From: Helicobacteraceae bacterium
GTDB lineage: Bacteria > Campylobacterota > Campylobacteria > Campylobacterales > Helicobacteraceae
DNA: 46,588 nucleotides
Reading direction: 5' to 3'
Assembly (NCBI GenBank): GCA_900770765.1
Contig: CAAGLK010000078.1
Coordinates: 1 to 46,588, forward strand
Position numbers and translations under genes: made by a program. Positions within the stretch are counted from its first letter, which is position 1. Each line of letters begins with the position of its first letter. Below are positions 34,580 to 43,646 of this stretch, piece by piece. Below the pieces are notes generated by a model. That model saw only the letters and a program-made list of their open reading frames with translations, was not told where the DNA came from and searched no databases.

Positions 34580-35631
34580 TCTAAGCCTTCTATAATCGCA
34601 TCTGCTAGGGCTTTTGCTAAAAGTGGTGGGACGGCGTTGCCAATTTGCCTGCACACTTTAGTTTTAGAGCCTAAAAATATAAAATCATCGCTAAAGCTCT
34701 GCAGTCTCGCCGCTTCTCGTGGTGTAATTGAGCGATGTAAAAATGGATGAGAATTCGTCCCATTGCTTGGCGTGTCAAATCTTGTATCAATTGTAGGGCT
34801 AACACTATCCCATTTTAGCCTCCCCCAAGTTGTGTGGAACTTTTGCTTTCCTTTTAGGGATTCTGGCAGGTGCTCCTTACCGCATTCTTGTGGGATTAGC
34901 TTTAGCTTATCTAGTGCGATTTTAGAGTGGTTGCTGGCTTTGTGATATTGCAGCTCTTTTCCTCTTAGCATTTTTTGATATGTGCTTTGTGCTGTGTTTT
35001 TATAAGAGCTTATAATCTCGCCCTCACCGCTATTTAAATAGGCTAAATCGCTAATTGCCTCTTTTATGCTTACTTTCTTTTTAAGCGGTTTTGGGAATTC
35101 TATAATTTTATTTTTACAAGCTATAAAAAAGGCTCTTTCTCTATTTTGTGGAATCTTAAAATCCTTTGCATTTAAAATAGCGGAATTCACAAAATAGCCT
35201 AAATTTTGTATGCGTTTTTCTATTTCAGCTTTAAAAAATCCATTTGCAGTGCTAAAAATAGTTTTTACATTTTCTATAATAAACACTTCTGGCTTTAGCT
35301 TTTTAACAATATCTAAATATTCTAAAAATAAGAAATTTCTAGGGTCATCTAGCCCTAGTTTCTTGCCTTTTAAGCTAAATCCTTGACAAGGAGGGCCGCC
35401 TATAATCATATTTATTTTTAACTCTTTTGCATTTTTTATAAGTTCGCCTTTTATTTTTTTATCTGTAATATCGCCACAAATTGCAATAGAATCCTTAAAA
35501 TTTGCTCTAAAAGTATCCACACAACTTTGCTCAAAATCAAGCGCTAAAAGCGTTTTAAAGTTATGATTCTTATCTAAGCCAGAAGAAAATCCCCCAGCAC
35601 CGCAAAATAAATCAAGCACTCTAAATTGCAT
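34576..35631 (-). CDS. DNA cytosine-5 methyltransferase, first of pair
   Basis: 351 residues with the full set of C5 motifs: I LDLFCGAGGFSSG (about 6-18), IV GGPPCQGFS with catalytic Cys82, VI IIENV (118-122), VIII PQNRERAFF (161-169), a variable target-recognition region (about 230-300), IX REAARLQSF and X QIGNAVPPLLAKAL. It looks intact. It follows the mscS-like stop by overlap and overlaps the adenine methyltransferase by 4 nt. Two methylases for opposite strands of one asymmetric site are typical of type IIS systems, so the two probably modify the same target. Confidence 0.92.
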   Translation of the reverse strand: MQFRVLDLFCGAGGFSSGLDKNHNFKTLLALDFEQSCVDTFRANFKDSIAICGDITDKKIKGELIKNAKELKINMIIGGPPCQGFSLKGKKLGLDDPRNFLFLEYLDIVKKLKPEVFIIENVKTIFSTANGFFKAEIEKRIQNLGYFVNSAILNAKDFKIPQNRERAFFIACKNKIIEFPKPLKKKVSIKEAISDLAYLNSGEGEIISSYKNTAQSTYQKMLRGKELQYHKASNHSKIALDKLKLIPQECGKEHLPESLKGKQKFHTTWGRLKWDSVSPTIDTRFDTPSNGTNSHPFLHRSITPREAARLQSFSDDFIFLGSKTKVCRQIGNAVPPLLAKALADAIIEGLE

Positions 35632-37304
35632 TATATGATTTGTGATGAAGCACCAGCTTTTATTAAGGCTTCGCTATTGGAATCTGTGTTTTGCGGATTC
35701 TCTCCTGGGGGAGTTTTACCATCATAAACCGTTGTGCTTGGGAAAGCTATTTTTATATTTGGCTCTTTTAAAATGGCGTCAATTATTTCTGCACTTATGC
35801 TGCTTCTTAAGCCTAGTGTTGCATAGGCATTTGTTAAATACCATAGCGAGATTCTAATACCATTTTGTTCAATCATACTAAATACGCGAGGTTCTACATT
35901 TGTGCTTCTTAGCGTAAAGCGGTCGTGGAATTTTGCAAATTGCCGCCTTGTGCTATCAATGTAGCCTTTAGCATATTTTCTAGCGCATTCTCTAGCGATT
36001 TGAGAAGCCCTTGCGTGGTCTGAGTCAAAGGTTATTGTAAAGTCTATGCCATCCCACACGGTCTTCATACCGCCGTGAGTGTAGTTTGAAATAAGTGTTG
36101 TAAAGATATAATTGTTTGGGATAAAGATAATCCGCCCTGCGCGGCGGTTTTCTCTATAGCTTGTTAGCGTAATATCCTCATAAAGTGTGATTCTAAGCAC
36201 AGAAATATCAAGCACATCGCCTACATAAACAGCGCCATCTTTGATAACCTTAATCCTATCTCCAGCATGCACAGAGCCACCTACGACAATTACAATCCAG
36301 CCAAGCATTGACATAAATAAATCTTTCATAGCAATAGCAAGCCCAGCAGAGGCAAAGCCTAGAACGGTTACAAGGTAGCCGACATTATCTAAATAAGAAA
36401 ATAATAAAATTAAAACAATTAATAAAATATTTAAGAAATTTATAATTTTATTTGCAGTGTAGATTCTCTCATTATCATGAATATATTTTTTCGCCCCAAG
36501 TTTTAAAAAAAAGGCGATAGCAACTAAGATTAAAAGCGTTATAAAAATCGTTACGCCTTTTATGAATTGCGCTTTTATTTGTGCTTTTACTTGTGCTTTG
36601 TTTTCTTCAATATCTTTAATTGACACCTCTAGCGTTGTTTTAAAAACTTCTTTTATCGTTTGAAATGCGGATATTATGTTTAAGTTATCTCTAAGAGTGG
36701 ATAAAATCTCATCTTTTGATTCAAAAAGGCAATTATTCTCTATGCAAATTTGCCCTAAATTGCTAGAATCTGCTGTGTATATTTCTAATAATTTTTTTAA
36801 AAGTTTGTCTTTTTCTTCTAAAAATTTTAAATCTTGCTCTAAAAGTTTGAAATTATTATTTAAATTTTCTATTTCTTTGTTGGAATCTTTAATGTAAGAA
36901 TAGGCTTTTATTATTAAAAGTGGATTTGTGATTTTAGGAAGCTCTCCTATGCTTTCTATTTGCGTCAATTCCGCAAAAGGCAAGTCTTTATAAACTTCTA
37001 AAACCTTTTTTTGCTGCTCTAGTGCGATTAAGTTTCGCTCTAAAATTATTAATCGCTCTTTACTTTTTATATCTTTTGAATCTTTTTTTAACTCGTCTAT
37101 TTCGCTTTGTGTTTGTGCTAGATTATTTAAAGTTTGCTGATAACTTTGATAGTTAAAATAGCGGCGCATCCATATATTATTTGGGTTTTCTAAAGTTGCG
37201 TTTAGGGATTGTATTTCTTTTTCTAATGCTTTAATAACTCTAAGCTCTGCTGTTTGTGCAAAAATGCTAGAGATAAATAATAATAAAATAAAGAGTTTTT
37301 TCAT
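35631..37304 (-). CDS. MscS-family mechanosensitive channel, large form
   Basis: 557 residues. A signal peptide (KKLFILLLFISSIFA) is followed by a long periplasmic helical/coiled-coil region (about 20-240), then membrane segments (about 250-345) ending with the pore helix SAGLAIAMKDLFMSMLGWIVIVVGG, and the cytoplasmic beta domain (VHAGDRIKV, GDVLDISVLRITL, IFIPNNYIFTTLISNYT). Opens under membrane tension to release solutes. Its position after aroB matches HP0284 of H. pylori. In H. pylori mtaB (HP0285) follows directly; here two methyltransferase genes intervene. Confidence 0.87.
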   Translation of the reverse strand: MKKLFILLLFISSIFAQTAELRVIKALEKEIQSLNATLENPNNIWMRRYFNYQSYQQTLNNLAQTQSEIDELKKDSKDIKSKERLIILERNLIALEQQKKVLEVYKDLPFAELTQIESIGELPKITNPLLIIKAYSYIKDSNKEIENLNNNFKLLEQDLKFLEEKDKLLKKLLEIYTADSSNLGQICIENNCLFESKDEILSTLRDNLNIISAFQTIKEVFKTTLEVSIKDIEENKAQVKAQIKAQFIKGVTIFITLLILVAIAFFLKLGAKKYIHDNERIYTANKIINFLNILLIVLILLFSYLDNVGYLVTVLGFASAGLAIAMKDLFMSMLGWIVIVVGGSVHAGDRIKVIKDGAVYVGDVLDISVLRITLYEDITLTSYRENRRAGRIIFIPNNYIFTTLISNYTHGGMKTVWDGIDFTITFDSDHARASQIARECARKYAKGYIDSTRRQFAKFHDRFTLRSTNVEPRVFSMIEQNGIRISLWYLTNAYATLGLRSSISAEIIDAILKEPNIKIAFPSTTVYDGKTPPGENPQNTDSNSEALIKAGASSQII

Positions 37305-38341
37305 TTTACAAACTCATCTAAAACTTCAAGGATTAATTCTTTTTGTAAATCATCTCTAAAGCACACGCTTCCAATGCCGCTTGGCAGAATGAATTTAATC
37401 TTAGAATCTAGGCTTTTTTTATCTAAAAAAAACGCATTATAGAAAGATTCCGCATCTTTTATTGCATAAGTAGTTGGAATCTTAAATTTTTCTAAAACTG
37501 CTAGAATCTCTTTATTTTCATTTTCGCTTAAAAGCCCTAATTTTAAAGCAAGTTTATTTGCCATAACCATACCGATTCCAACGGCTTCTCCATGTAAATA
37601 CTTCCCATAGCCGCTTTGTAGTTCAATAACATGTCCAAAGGTGTGTCCATAGTTTAGCGCAGCACGGATTCCACGCTCAAAAACATCTTCTTCTACTACT
37701 TTTGCCTTTGTTTGCACTGCTTTATAAATTATCTCTAAAAGCGTGTTTTTATCATCTAAATTTGCAGTTTTTAGAAAATTAAAAAACTCTAAATCAAAGC
37801 AAATCGCCATTTTTACAATTTCGGCTAAGCCAGCACTAAATTCATTTTGTGGTAGTGTTTTAAGAAAGCTAGAGTCAATATAAACTGCTTGTGGCTGGTG
37901 AAAAAGCCCAATTAGATTCTTACCAAACTTATTATTAATCCCGGTTTTCCCACCAACGCTAGAATCCACTTGCGATAAAAGCGTAGTTGGAATCTGTATA
38001 AACTTAATCCCACGCATAAAGATTCCAGCGGCAAACCCCACCATATCGCCGATAACTCCGCCGCCAAAGGCTATCATTGTAGATTTTCTATCTAAGCGGT
38101 GGTTAAATGCGGATTCTAAGATTTCATTAATTGTGTTTAGATTCTTGTAATTTTCGCCATCTGGGATTGTGTGGATATAAATTTCTTTTGCTTCTAGCTT
38201 TTCTAAAAGTGTGCTTAAATGCAGACCAGCTATTTTAGGATTTGTTACTATTAGCACTTTTCCATTTAGCTTAATTTTAGGTAATGTGCCAAAATGTATT
38301 TTATAATCTTTTAGAATAATTTCATTTGCAGTAGCTTCCAC
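37301..38341 (-). CDS. aroB: 3-dehydroquinate synthase
   Basis: 346 residues with AroB signatures: NAD-binding AFGGGVIGDMVGFAAG, FIQIPTTLLSQVDSSVGGKTGIN, AEIVKMAIC and metal ligands in LNYGHTFGHVIE and LHGEAVGIGM. It closes the ring in the second step of the shikimate pathway. GTG at 38341 is the start, with AAGG ahead. An extended -10, TGCTAAAAT (38387 to 38379), lies about 40 bp upstream, suggesting aroB heads the transcript down to 30609. It overlaps the mscS-like gene by 4 nt. Confidence 0.94.
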   Translation of the reverse strand: MEATANEIILKDYKIHFGTLPKIKLNGKVLIVTNPKIAGLHLSTLLEKLEAKEIYIHTIPDGENYKNLNTINEILESAFNHRLDRKSTMIAFGGGVIGDMVGFAAGIFMRGIKFIQIPTTLLSQVDSSVGGKTGINNKFGKNLIGLFHQPQAVYIDSSFLKTLPQNEFSAGLAEIVKMAICFDLEFFNFLKTANLDDKNTLLEIIYKAVQTKAKVVEEDVFERGIRAALNYGHTFGHVIELQSGYGKYLHGEAVGIGMVMANKLALKLGLLSENENKEILAVLEKFKIPTTYAIKDAESFYNAFFLDKKSLDSKIKFILPSGIGSVCFRDDLQKELILEVLDEFVK

Positions 38342-38378
38342 TTTTTAAACCTTTTTGAATCCTTAAAAATAAGGCTAG

Positions 38379-38387
38379 ATTTTAGCA
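38379..38387 (-). promoter_or_regulatory. aroB: Candidate extended -10 promoter for the aroB operon
   Basis: TGCTAAAAT on the minus strand fits the TG-N-TAnAAT extended -10 form, about 38 bp before the aroB GTG. The region upstream is AT-rich with runs of T in phase. Motif match only. Confidence 0.4.
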
Positions 38388-38420
38388 AATTTAACTTTTA
38401 TTATTCTTTATAAAGCCTTT

Positions 38421-39860
38421 TTAAAGTGCAAAAATATAGGCTCTAAAGGCTAAAATTACGCAGGATTCTAAGGCTAAAATTAAGCATAAAAATATAAGCA
38501 ATTTAAGATTCCACAATAGCTTAAAAAAGTGCCTCCACGAAAAATAATGAAGTGTTAAAATTAGTAAAATAAATCCACTAATGCTTCCTGCTAAGGCTAG
38601 TCCAAATGCTCCTAAAAATTGCATTAAAATTATAGATAAAAGAGTGCCGCTAAGCAGTGAAAACGCTGAGATTTTCGCTGCTAGTGCTTGCTGCCCTTTT
38701 GAATAAAGCCATAGATTAAAGATTTTTGCTAATCCAAAAGGCAAGAGACCGATTAAATACGCTCCAAAGATAGAAGCGCACATTAGCGAATCTTTACGCA
38801 TAAAATTACCTCTTTCAAAAAGCAGCCAAATTATTTCATTTTTAAGTAAGAATCCGCCAAGAGTGCAAATGCTAAGTAAAAATACTAAAAGCCAAAAAGG
38901 CTTTTTTAAGGATTCTAGCGCGTCTTTTTCTTTATTTTCTTTTATAAATCTTGCCACAAGCGGAAAGAGTGCCACTGAAGTAGCAATGGCAAAAACGCTT
39001 AAAGGAAGCTGAAAAATGCGATTTGCATAATATAAATAAGAAATGCTTCCACTTGCTAAAAAGGAGGCTAAAAGAGTGTCTATAAAAGAGGCTATTTGTG
39101 CAGTAGAGCTACCTAGCATTGCTGGGAAAAACTGCTTAAAAAAGCCTTTTATGCTTAAGTTTATTGAGTGGATTCTAGCTTTTGCCTTTTTTGTGGAATC
39201 TTGTTTTAACTCCTTAAATCCTACAAATAAAAGTTTAAAAAATCCTAAGCGTTTTAGCGGATAAAAATGAAGTAGAATCTGTGCTGCTCCACCTGCTAAA
39301 ACGCCATAGCTTAAAATAAGAGTCGCTTCATAGCCAGGACTTCCTTGTGCTAAAAGTAGGGCGATTATCATACACGCATTTAAAAGAGCTGGCGAAAACG
39401 CCCAAGCGGTGAAATTTTTTTTATATTGCAAAATCGCACCAAAAAAGGTTACGATAAAGACTAATAATAAATACCAGAAGTTAATCGCCACAAGCGGTGC
39501 GCTAAGTGCTATTGTGTTAGAATCAAAGCCAAAGGCAAGTAGCTTTGTAATATAAGGGCTAAAAAGCCACACAAGAAGCGATAGTAAAATTAAGATTCCA
39601 CTAAAAATAGCTAGAATCTTTAGTGCAAAAGCCCCTTTAAATATGGCTTTAAAAAATGAAGGCAAAAAGGCTTGATTAAACGCCCCCTCGCCAAAGACGC
39701 GGCGGAAGAGATTAGGTAATTTAAACGCCACAAAGAAAATATCACTATAGATTCCAGCGCCAAGCGTAGAAGCGGTAAGTAAATCTCTAAAAAAACCTAG
39801 AATCCTAGAAGTTAGGATTCCACTTGAATTTGTCAAAAAGCCTTTTAAAAACATAATCAC
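38421..39860 (-). CDS. murJ: Lipid II flippase MurJ
   Basis: About 479 residues with 13-14 hydrophobic segments and the MurJ/MviN N-terminal signature SSGILTSRILGFFRDLLTASTLGAG and LPNLFRRVFGEGAFNQAFLP. Flips peptidoglycan precursor lipid II across the inner membrane. GTG at 39860 and ATG at 39854 are both in frame; no clear ribosome-binding site decides between them. Divergent from the FapA-like gene; murJ, a hypothetical and ruvA are also neighbours in H. pylori (HP0885-HP0883). Confidence 0.93.
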   Translation of the reverse strand: MIMFLKGFLTNSSGILTSRILGFFRDLLTASTLGAGIYSDIFFVAFKLPNLFRRVFGEGAFNQAFLPSFFKAIFKGAFALKILAIFSGILILLSLLVWLFSPYITKLLAFGFDSNTIALSAPLVAINFWYLLLVFIVTFFGAILQYKKNFTAWAFSPALLNACMIIALLLAQGSPGYEATLILSYGVLAGGAAQILLHFYPLKRLGFFKLLFVGFKELKQDSTKKAKARIHSINLSIKGFFKQFFPAMLGSSTAQIASFIDTLLASFLASGSISYLYYANRIFQLPLSVFAIATSVALFPLVARFIKENKEKDALESLKKPFWLLVFLLSICTLGGFLLKNEIIWLLFERGNFMRKDSLMCASIFGAYLIGLLPFGLAKIFNLWLYSKGQQALAAKISAFSLLSGTLLSIILMQFLGAFGLALAGSISGFILLILTLHYFSWRHFFKLLWNLKLLIFLCLILALESCVILAFRAYIFAL

Positions 39861-39893
39861 ACTTTAAAATTTAAATAAAACTTATTTTAAGTT

Positions 39894-39902
39894 TGGTAAA
39901 AT
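39894..39902 (+). promoter_or_regulatory. Candidate extended -10 promoter for FapA-like/ruvA
   Basis: TGGTAAAAT matches the extended -10 form and lies 32 bp before the ATG at 39935, in the 74-bp gap between the divergent murJ and FapA-like genes. Motif match only. Confidence 0.4.
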
Positions 39903-39934
39903 AAACGCATTTTACAAAAAAGGCATTAAAAGAG

Positions 39935-41722
39935 ATGTTAAAAAAAGCAAATGCTTTTCGCCCTTATTATGTTAATGAATGCGAGGATATTAAATTTGCC
40001 ATTAAGCAAGTTTCCTCACAATTTAATAAAGATATGGATTTATTTGATTTTGAACTGCAGTCAATTACTACTTATAAAAAGAATTTATATGATTATGAAT
40101 TAGAGCAGATTCCGCCAAAAAGTGTAGATGAGTTTTTAAATAATAGAAATAATCTTTTAGAGCCAAATTTAGTTATTTTACAAAGATATTGCATTTTAAT
40201 TAAAATTAAAGATAGTAAAAATACGCATTTATTTCACCTAAGCGTGGATAAGTCTTTAAGTTTGGCTTATTTGATTTTTAGAGCTGGATTTGTGTTTAAA
40301 AAAGAAGAGTTTGAAAGCTTATGTTTGCAAATTAGAAAAGAAAAAGTGTGGAATAAGATTTTATGTTTTAATGAAATGCTAGAGTTTAGAGTGTTAAAAG
40401 AGTTTTTAGAATCTTTAGAATATCCGCTAAAAGAGGAAGTAAAATATTTATATCTTAAAGGGGCGAATTTAGTGCCTAGCGTGGAGGCAAATTTAGCTTT
40501 TAAAAAAGATGTAACTGCAAGTTTTGAAACCGTTGTTAAAAATGAGCTTATTTGTGTATTTACTAAGCCAGCACAAGGAAAGCCTGGGCGGAATCTAAAA
40601 GGCGATTATATAATCCCACAACCGCCAAAGAGTGAGCATCAAAGCTGCCCTTTAAAAATTGATGAGGATTCCATTAAGATTATAGAATATCCTTATGTGC
40701 TTGAGTATAGAAGTGCAATTGGCGGAATCTTAAAATATGAGGACAATTTTTTAAGCATTGAAGACACCTTAGAGACAAATGAAGTGTCAAAGAAAACTAC
40801 AGACCATCTAATAGGTGCGATTGATAGCGGAACTACTATAAACATTACAGAAAACGATGCTTTAAAAGAAGCCTTAGGGCAAGGGATGAAGGTGCAAGCT
40901 GGAAGCGTGAATATTTCTGGAAATGTAGCGGCGTTTGCAGAGATTAATTCTAAAAGCGTAAAAATTGATGGCTTTACACACCAAGATTCTAAGATATTTG
41001 CAAAAGATATACAAATCGCCACACATAAGGGATATTTAAAGGGTGATACAATTAGAGTAGATGCGCTAGAGACGGGGATTATTGAGGGTAAAAAGGTGTT
41101 TGTAGAGAGAATGTATGGAGGGAAGATTTATGCTGAAGAGATTGAGATTCAAAGGCTGCACTCCAATGCATTTTTACACGCTACAAAAAGTATTCACATA
41201 GTGCATATGGAAAAGGGTGAAAATAAATTTTTCTTAGCTTCAAATTATAGCCCTGCAAATAGAGAAAAATATAACACGCTTTTAAAGCAAAAAAATAATT
41301 CCATAAAAGAAGCGATTCATTTAACAAAAGAGCTAAAAGTGCAAACGCTAGAGTTAAAAAAGCTAAACGCAGTAGCACAAGAAATCCGCCATATTTTAAT
41401 GCAGTATAAAAACACAAAAACAACTCCGCCAAAATACCTACTAGAGCGCTTTGAAGCATATCATAATAGAATGCTTGCCTTACAAGAAAAAAGGGCGAAA
41501 ATTAATAGCCTAAGCGCTACTTTTAAACAAGCACGAGATGAATTAAGTAAGCTAGATAAAGCGACAAAAGATGCGACAATTAGCGTAGATAGCGGCTGGG
41601 TGGGCTATAATGAAGTGCATTATATTTTTAACTCACCTAGCAAAGAGCTTTTATGTATCCCTAAGCCTAGCGAGCCATCAAAAGTTATTTATAAAAATGA
41701 TGAAATAAAATTAATTTTATAA
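39935..41722 (+). CDS. FapA-family (DUF342) protein
   Basis: 595 residues. After a family-specific N-terminal 190 residues, the DUF342/FapA part includes KPAQGKPGRNLKGDYI near 210 and a right-handed beta-helix of repeated GSVNISGNVAAFAEINSKSV-like strands (about 305-410), followed by a coiled coil (about 430-530, Lys/Leu-rich). FapA-like proteins are polymer-forming cytoskeletal-type scaffolds; in Vibrio a FapA homologue influences cell pole organisation, but the role here is unknown. It is followed after 9 bp by ruvA and is probably co-transcribed. Same position as the hypothetical HP0884 of H. pylori. Confidence 0.72.
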   Translation: MLKKANAFRPYYVNECEDIKFAIKQVSSQFNKDMDLFDFELQSITTYKKNLYDYELEQIPPKSVDEFLNNRNNLLEPNLVILQRYCILIKIKDSKNTHLFHLSVDKSLSLAYLIFRAGFVFKKEEFESLCLQIRKEKVWNKILCFNEMLEFRVLKEFLESLEYPLKEEVKYLYLKGANLVPSVEANLAFKKDVTASFETVVKNELICVFTKPAQGKPGRNLKGDYIIPQPPKSEHQSCPLKIDEDSIKIIEYPYVLEYRSAIGGILKYEDNFLSIEDTLETNEVSKKTTDHLIGAIDSGTTINITENDALKEALGQGMKVQAGSVNISGNVAAFAEINSKSVKIDGFTHQDSKIFAKDIQIATHKGYLKGDTIRVDALETGIIEGKKVFVERMYGGKIYAEEIEIQRLHSNAFLHATKSIHIVHMEKGENKFFLASNYSPANREKYNTLLKQKNNSIKEAIHLTKELKVQTLELKKLNAVAQEIRHILMQYKNTKTTPPKYLLERFEAYHNRMLALQEKRAKINSLSATFKQARDELSKLDKATKDATISVDSGWVGYNEVHYIFNSPSKELLCIPKPSEPSKVIYKNDEIKLIL

Positions 41723-41731
41723 AGGATAAAA

Positions 41732-42310
41732 ATGATTATAGGATTAGAGGGTGAAGTGTTTTTAAAAGAGCCTACAAGGGTGGCGATAAAATGCGCTGGA
41801 GTGATTTATGAAGTGCTAATTTCTGTGCAAACTAGTAATCAAATAAAGGCAAAAATAGGCGAGAAGTTAATGTTACACACTACGCAAATTATAAGAGAGG
41901 ATTCGCAAAGCCTTTTTGGATTCTACGAAATTGCTGAAAAAATGCTATTTGAGCGGCTTATTAAAATTAGCGGTGTGGGACCTAAAGTTGCGATGGCGAT
42001 TTTATCTACTTACACGCCACAATCATTTGCAAAGGTGGTTGAAAGCAATGATGTAAAATCTATGCAAAGAGTGCCAGGAATAGGTCAAAAAAGTGCTGGT
42101 AGAATCCTAGTAGAACTCTCTGGCTGGTCGCTAGAATTAGTGCAAAATGACACTAATTTAGCACAGGATTCTAACTTACATCAAGTTATTTTAGCGCTAG
42201 AATCTCTAGGCTATAAGGGCGATGCGATTAAAAAGGCTACAAAGGATTTAGAATCTGGTGAAGTTGGCGCTATGATTAAAGCGGCACTTAAAAAATTACA
42301 AACAATATAG
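41732..42310 (+). CDS. ruvA: Holliday junction DNA helicase subunit RuvA
   Basis: 192 residues: OB-fold domain (MIIGLEGEVFLKEPTRVAIKCAGVIYEVLI), two helix-hairpin-helix motifs (LIKISGVGPKVAMAIL and MQRVPGIGQKSAGRILVEL) and the C-terminal domain III that contacts RuvB (HQVILALESLGYKG). RuvA tetramers bind four-way junctions and load the RuvB motor. Length is normal. Last residue codon is 7 bp from rimO. Confidence 0.95.
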   Translation: MIIGLEGEVFLKEPTRVAIKCAGVIYEVLISVQTSNQIKAKIGEKLMLHTTQIIREDSQSLFGFYEIAEKMLFERLIKISGVGPKVAMAILSTYTPQSFAKVVESNDVKSMQRVPGIGQKSAGRILVELSGWSLELVQNDTNLAQDSNLHQVILALESLGYKGDAIKKATKDLESGEVGAMIKAALKKLQTI

Positions 42311-42317
42311 GTAAAAA

Positions 42318-43646
42318 ATGCAAAAAAAATTACATTTAATTTCATTAGGATGCACTAAAAATTTAGTTGATAGCGAAGTAATGCTTGGCAAACTTAGCGA
42401 TTATGAAAATACGCAAGATTTAAGCGAGGCTGATGTTGTGATAATTAATACTTGCGGCTTTATTGAAGCGGCAAAGCAAGAAAGCGTGCAAACAATTTTA
42501 GACGCATTAGAATCTAAAAAAGATAATGCGATTTTAGTAGCAAGTGGCTGTTTAAGCGAGAGATATGCAAAGGAGCTAAAGCAAGAGATTCCAGAGATTG
42601 ATATTATTACCGGCGTGGGGGATTATGACAAAATTGACTTGCTTTTAGAAGAGCGAAAAAGTGGTAAAAAAATAGTGCGAAGTAAAAATGGCGTATTTTT
42701 AGCAAGTGAAACAAATAAAAGGGTAATTAGTGGGTCTAGGATTCACGCTTATATTAAATTAGGAGAGGGTTGTAATCAAAAGTGTAGTTTTTGTGCGATT
42801 CCAAGTTTTAAAGGTAAGCTACACTCACGCACGCTAGAATCTACACTAAAAGAGGTGAGAAATTTAGTCGCACAAGGCTTTAGCGACTTTAGCTTTATTT
42901 CACAAGATTCTAGCTCTTATTTAAAAGATTTAGGCATAAATGATGGGCTTGTAGAGCTTGTAAAAGGCATTGATGAAATGGCAAAAAATGGGCTAGAAAT
43001 AAAAAGCGCTAGAATCTTATATTTATACCCATCTACTACTTCTTTAAAACTAATAAAAGCAATTAGGGATTCTAGTGTTTTTGCAAATTATTTTGACATG
43101 CCGCTTCAACATGTTAGTCAAAAAGTGCTTAAGATTATGGGGCGAAGTGGCGAGTTTAAGGAGCTTTTAGGGGCTATGCGGGAGTGTGAAAATAGCTTTT
43201 TAAGAACTAGTTTTATTCTAGGGCATCCAGGCGAAGAGGAAAGCGATTTTAAGGAGCTTTGCGACTTTTTAGAATCTTTTAGGTTTGATAGAATAAATTT
43301 CTTTGCTTATTCTAAAGAAGAGGGAACTAAAAGTGCAAATTTAGAGCAGATTCCGCAAAAAACAATAAATTCACGCTTAAAAGAAGTTAATAAAATTTTT
43401 AGTAAAAGCTATAAGGAATCTTTAAAAAATCTTGTAGGCAAGGAAATTGTGGCGATTGTAGAGGGTAGGTCGCAAGAATCGGAGTTTTTTTATAGCGCTA
43501 GGGATATGCGATTTGCCCCTGAAATTGATGGAGAGATTTTAATTAATGATTCTTTATGCGGGGATTTAAGAAGTGGATATTATGTGGTAAAAATTAGTGA
43601 AGTTGTGGGTGAAAATGTGCTAGGCTGCGCGGTTAGGGCGATTTAG
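42318..43646 (+). CDS. rimO: Ribosomal protein S12 methylthiotransferase RimO
   Basis: 442 residues of radical-SAM methylthiotransferase. Motifs are LHLISLGCTKNLVDSEVMLG at the start, NTCGFIEAAKQES, the CxxxCxxC cluster EGCNQKCSFCAIPSFKG, and a C-terminal TRAM domain (about 370-440). GCTKNLVDSE and the residues around it are diagnostic of RimO, which modifies Asp88 of S12. The stop overlaps the tilS GTG (TAGTG). Confidence 0.94.
   Translation: MQKKLHLISLGCTKNLVDSEVMLGKLSDYENTQDLSEADVVIINTCGFIEAAKQESVQTILDALESKKDNAILVASGCLSERYAKELKQEIPEIDIITGVGDYDKIDLLLEERKSGKKIVRSKNGVFLASETNKRVISGSRIHAYIKLGEGCNQKCSFCAIPSFKGKLHSRTLESTLKEVRNLVAQGFSDFSFISQDSSSYLKDLGINDGLVELVKGIDEMAKNGLEIKSARILYLYPSTTSLKLIKAIRDSSVFANYFDMPLQHVSQKVLKIMGRSGEFKELLGAMRECENSFLRTSFILGHPGEEESDFKELCDFLESFRFDRINFFAYSKEEGTKSANLEQIPQKTINSRLKEVNKIFSKSYKESLKNLVGKEIVAIVEGRSQESEFFYSARDMRFAPEIDGEILINDSLCGDLRSGYYVVKISEVVGENVLGCAVRAI

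Noticed and set aside
34579..34654. A 25-residue N-terminal extension of the adenine methyltransferase
   Set aside because: It would lie inside the C5 methyltransferase, reads QRRPTTFSKSPSR-like shadow sequence, and GTG at 34579 has a better site and a GTGA coupling.
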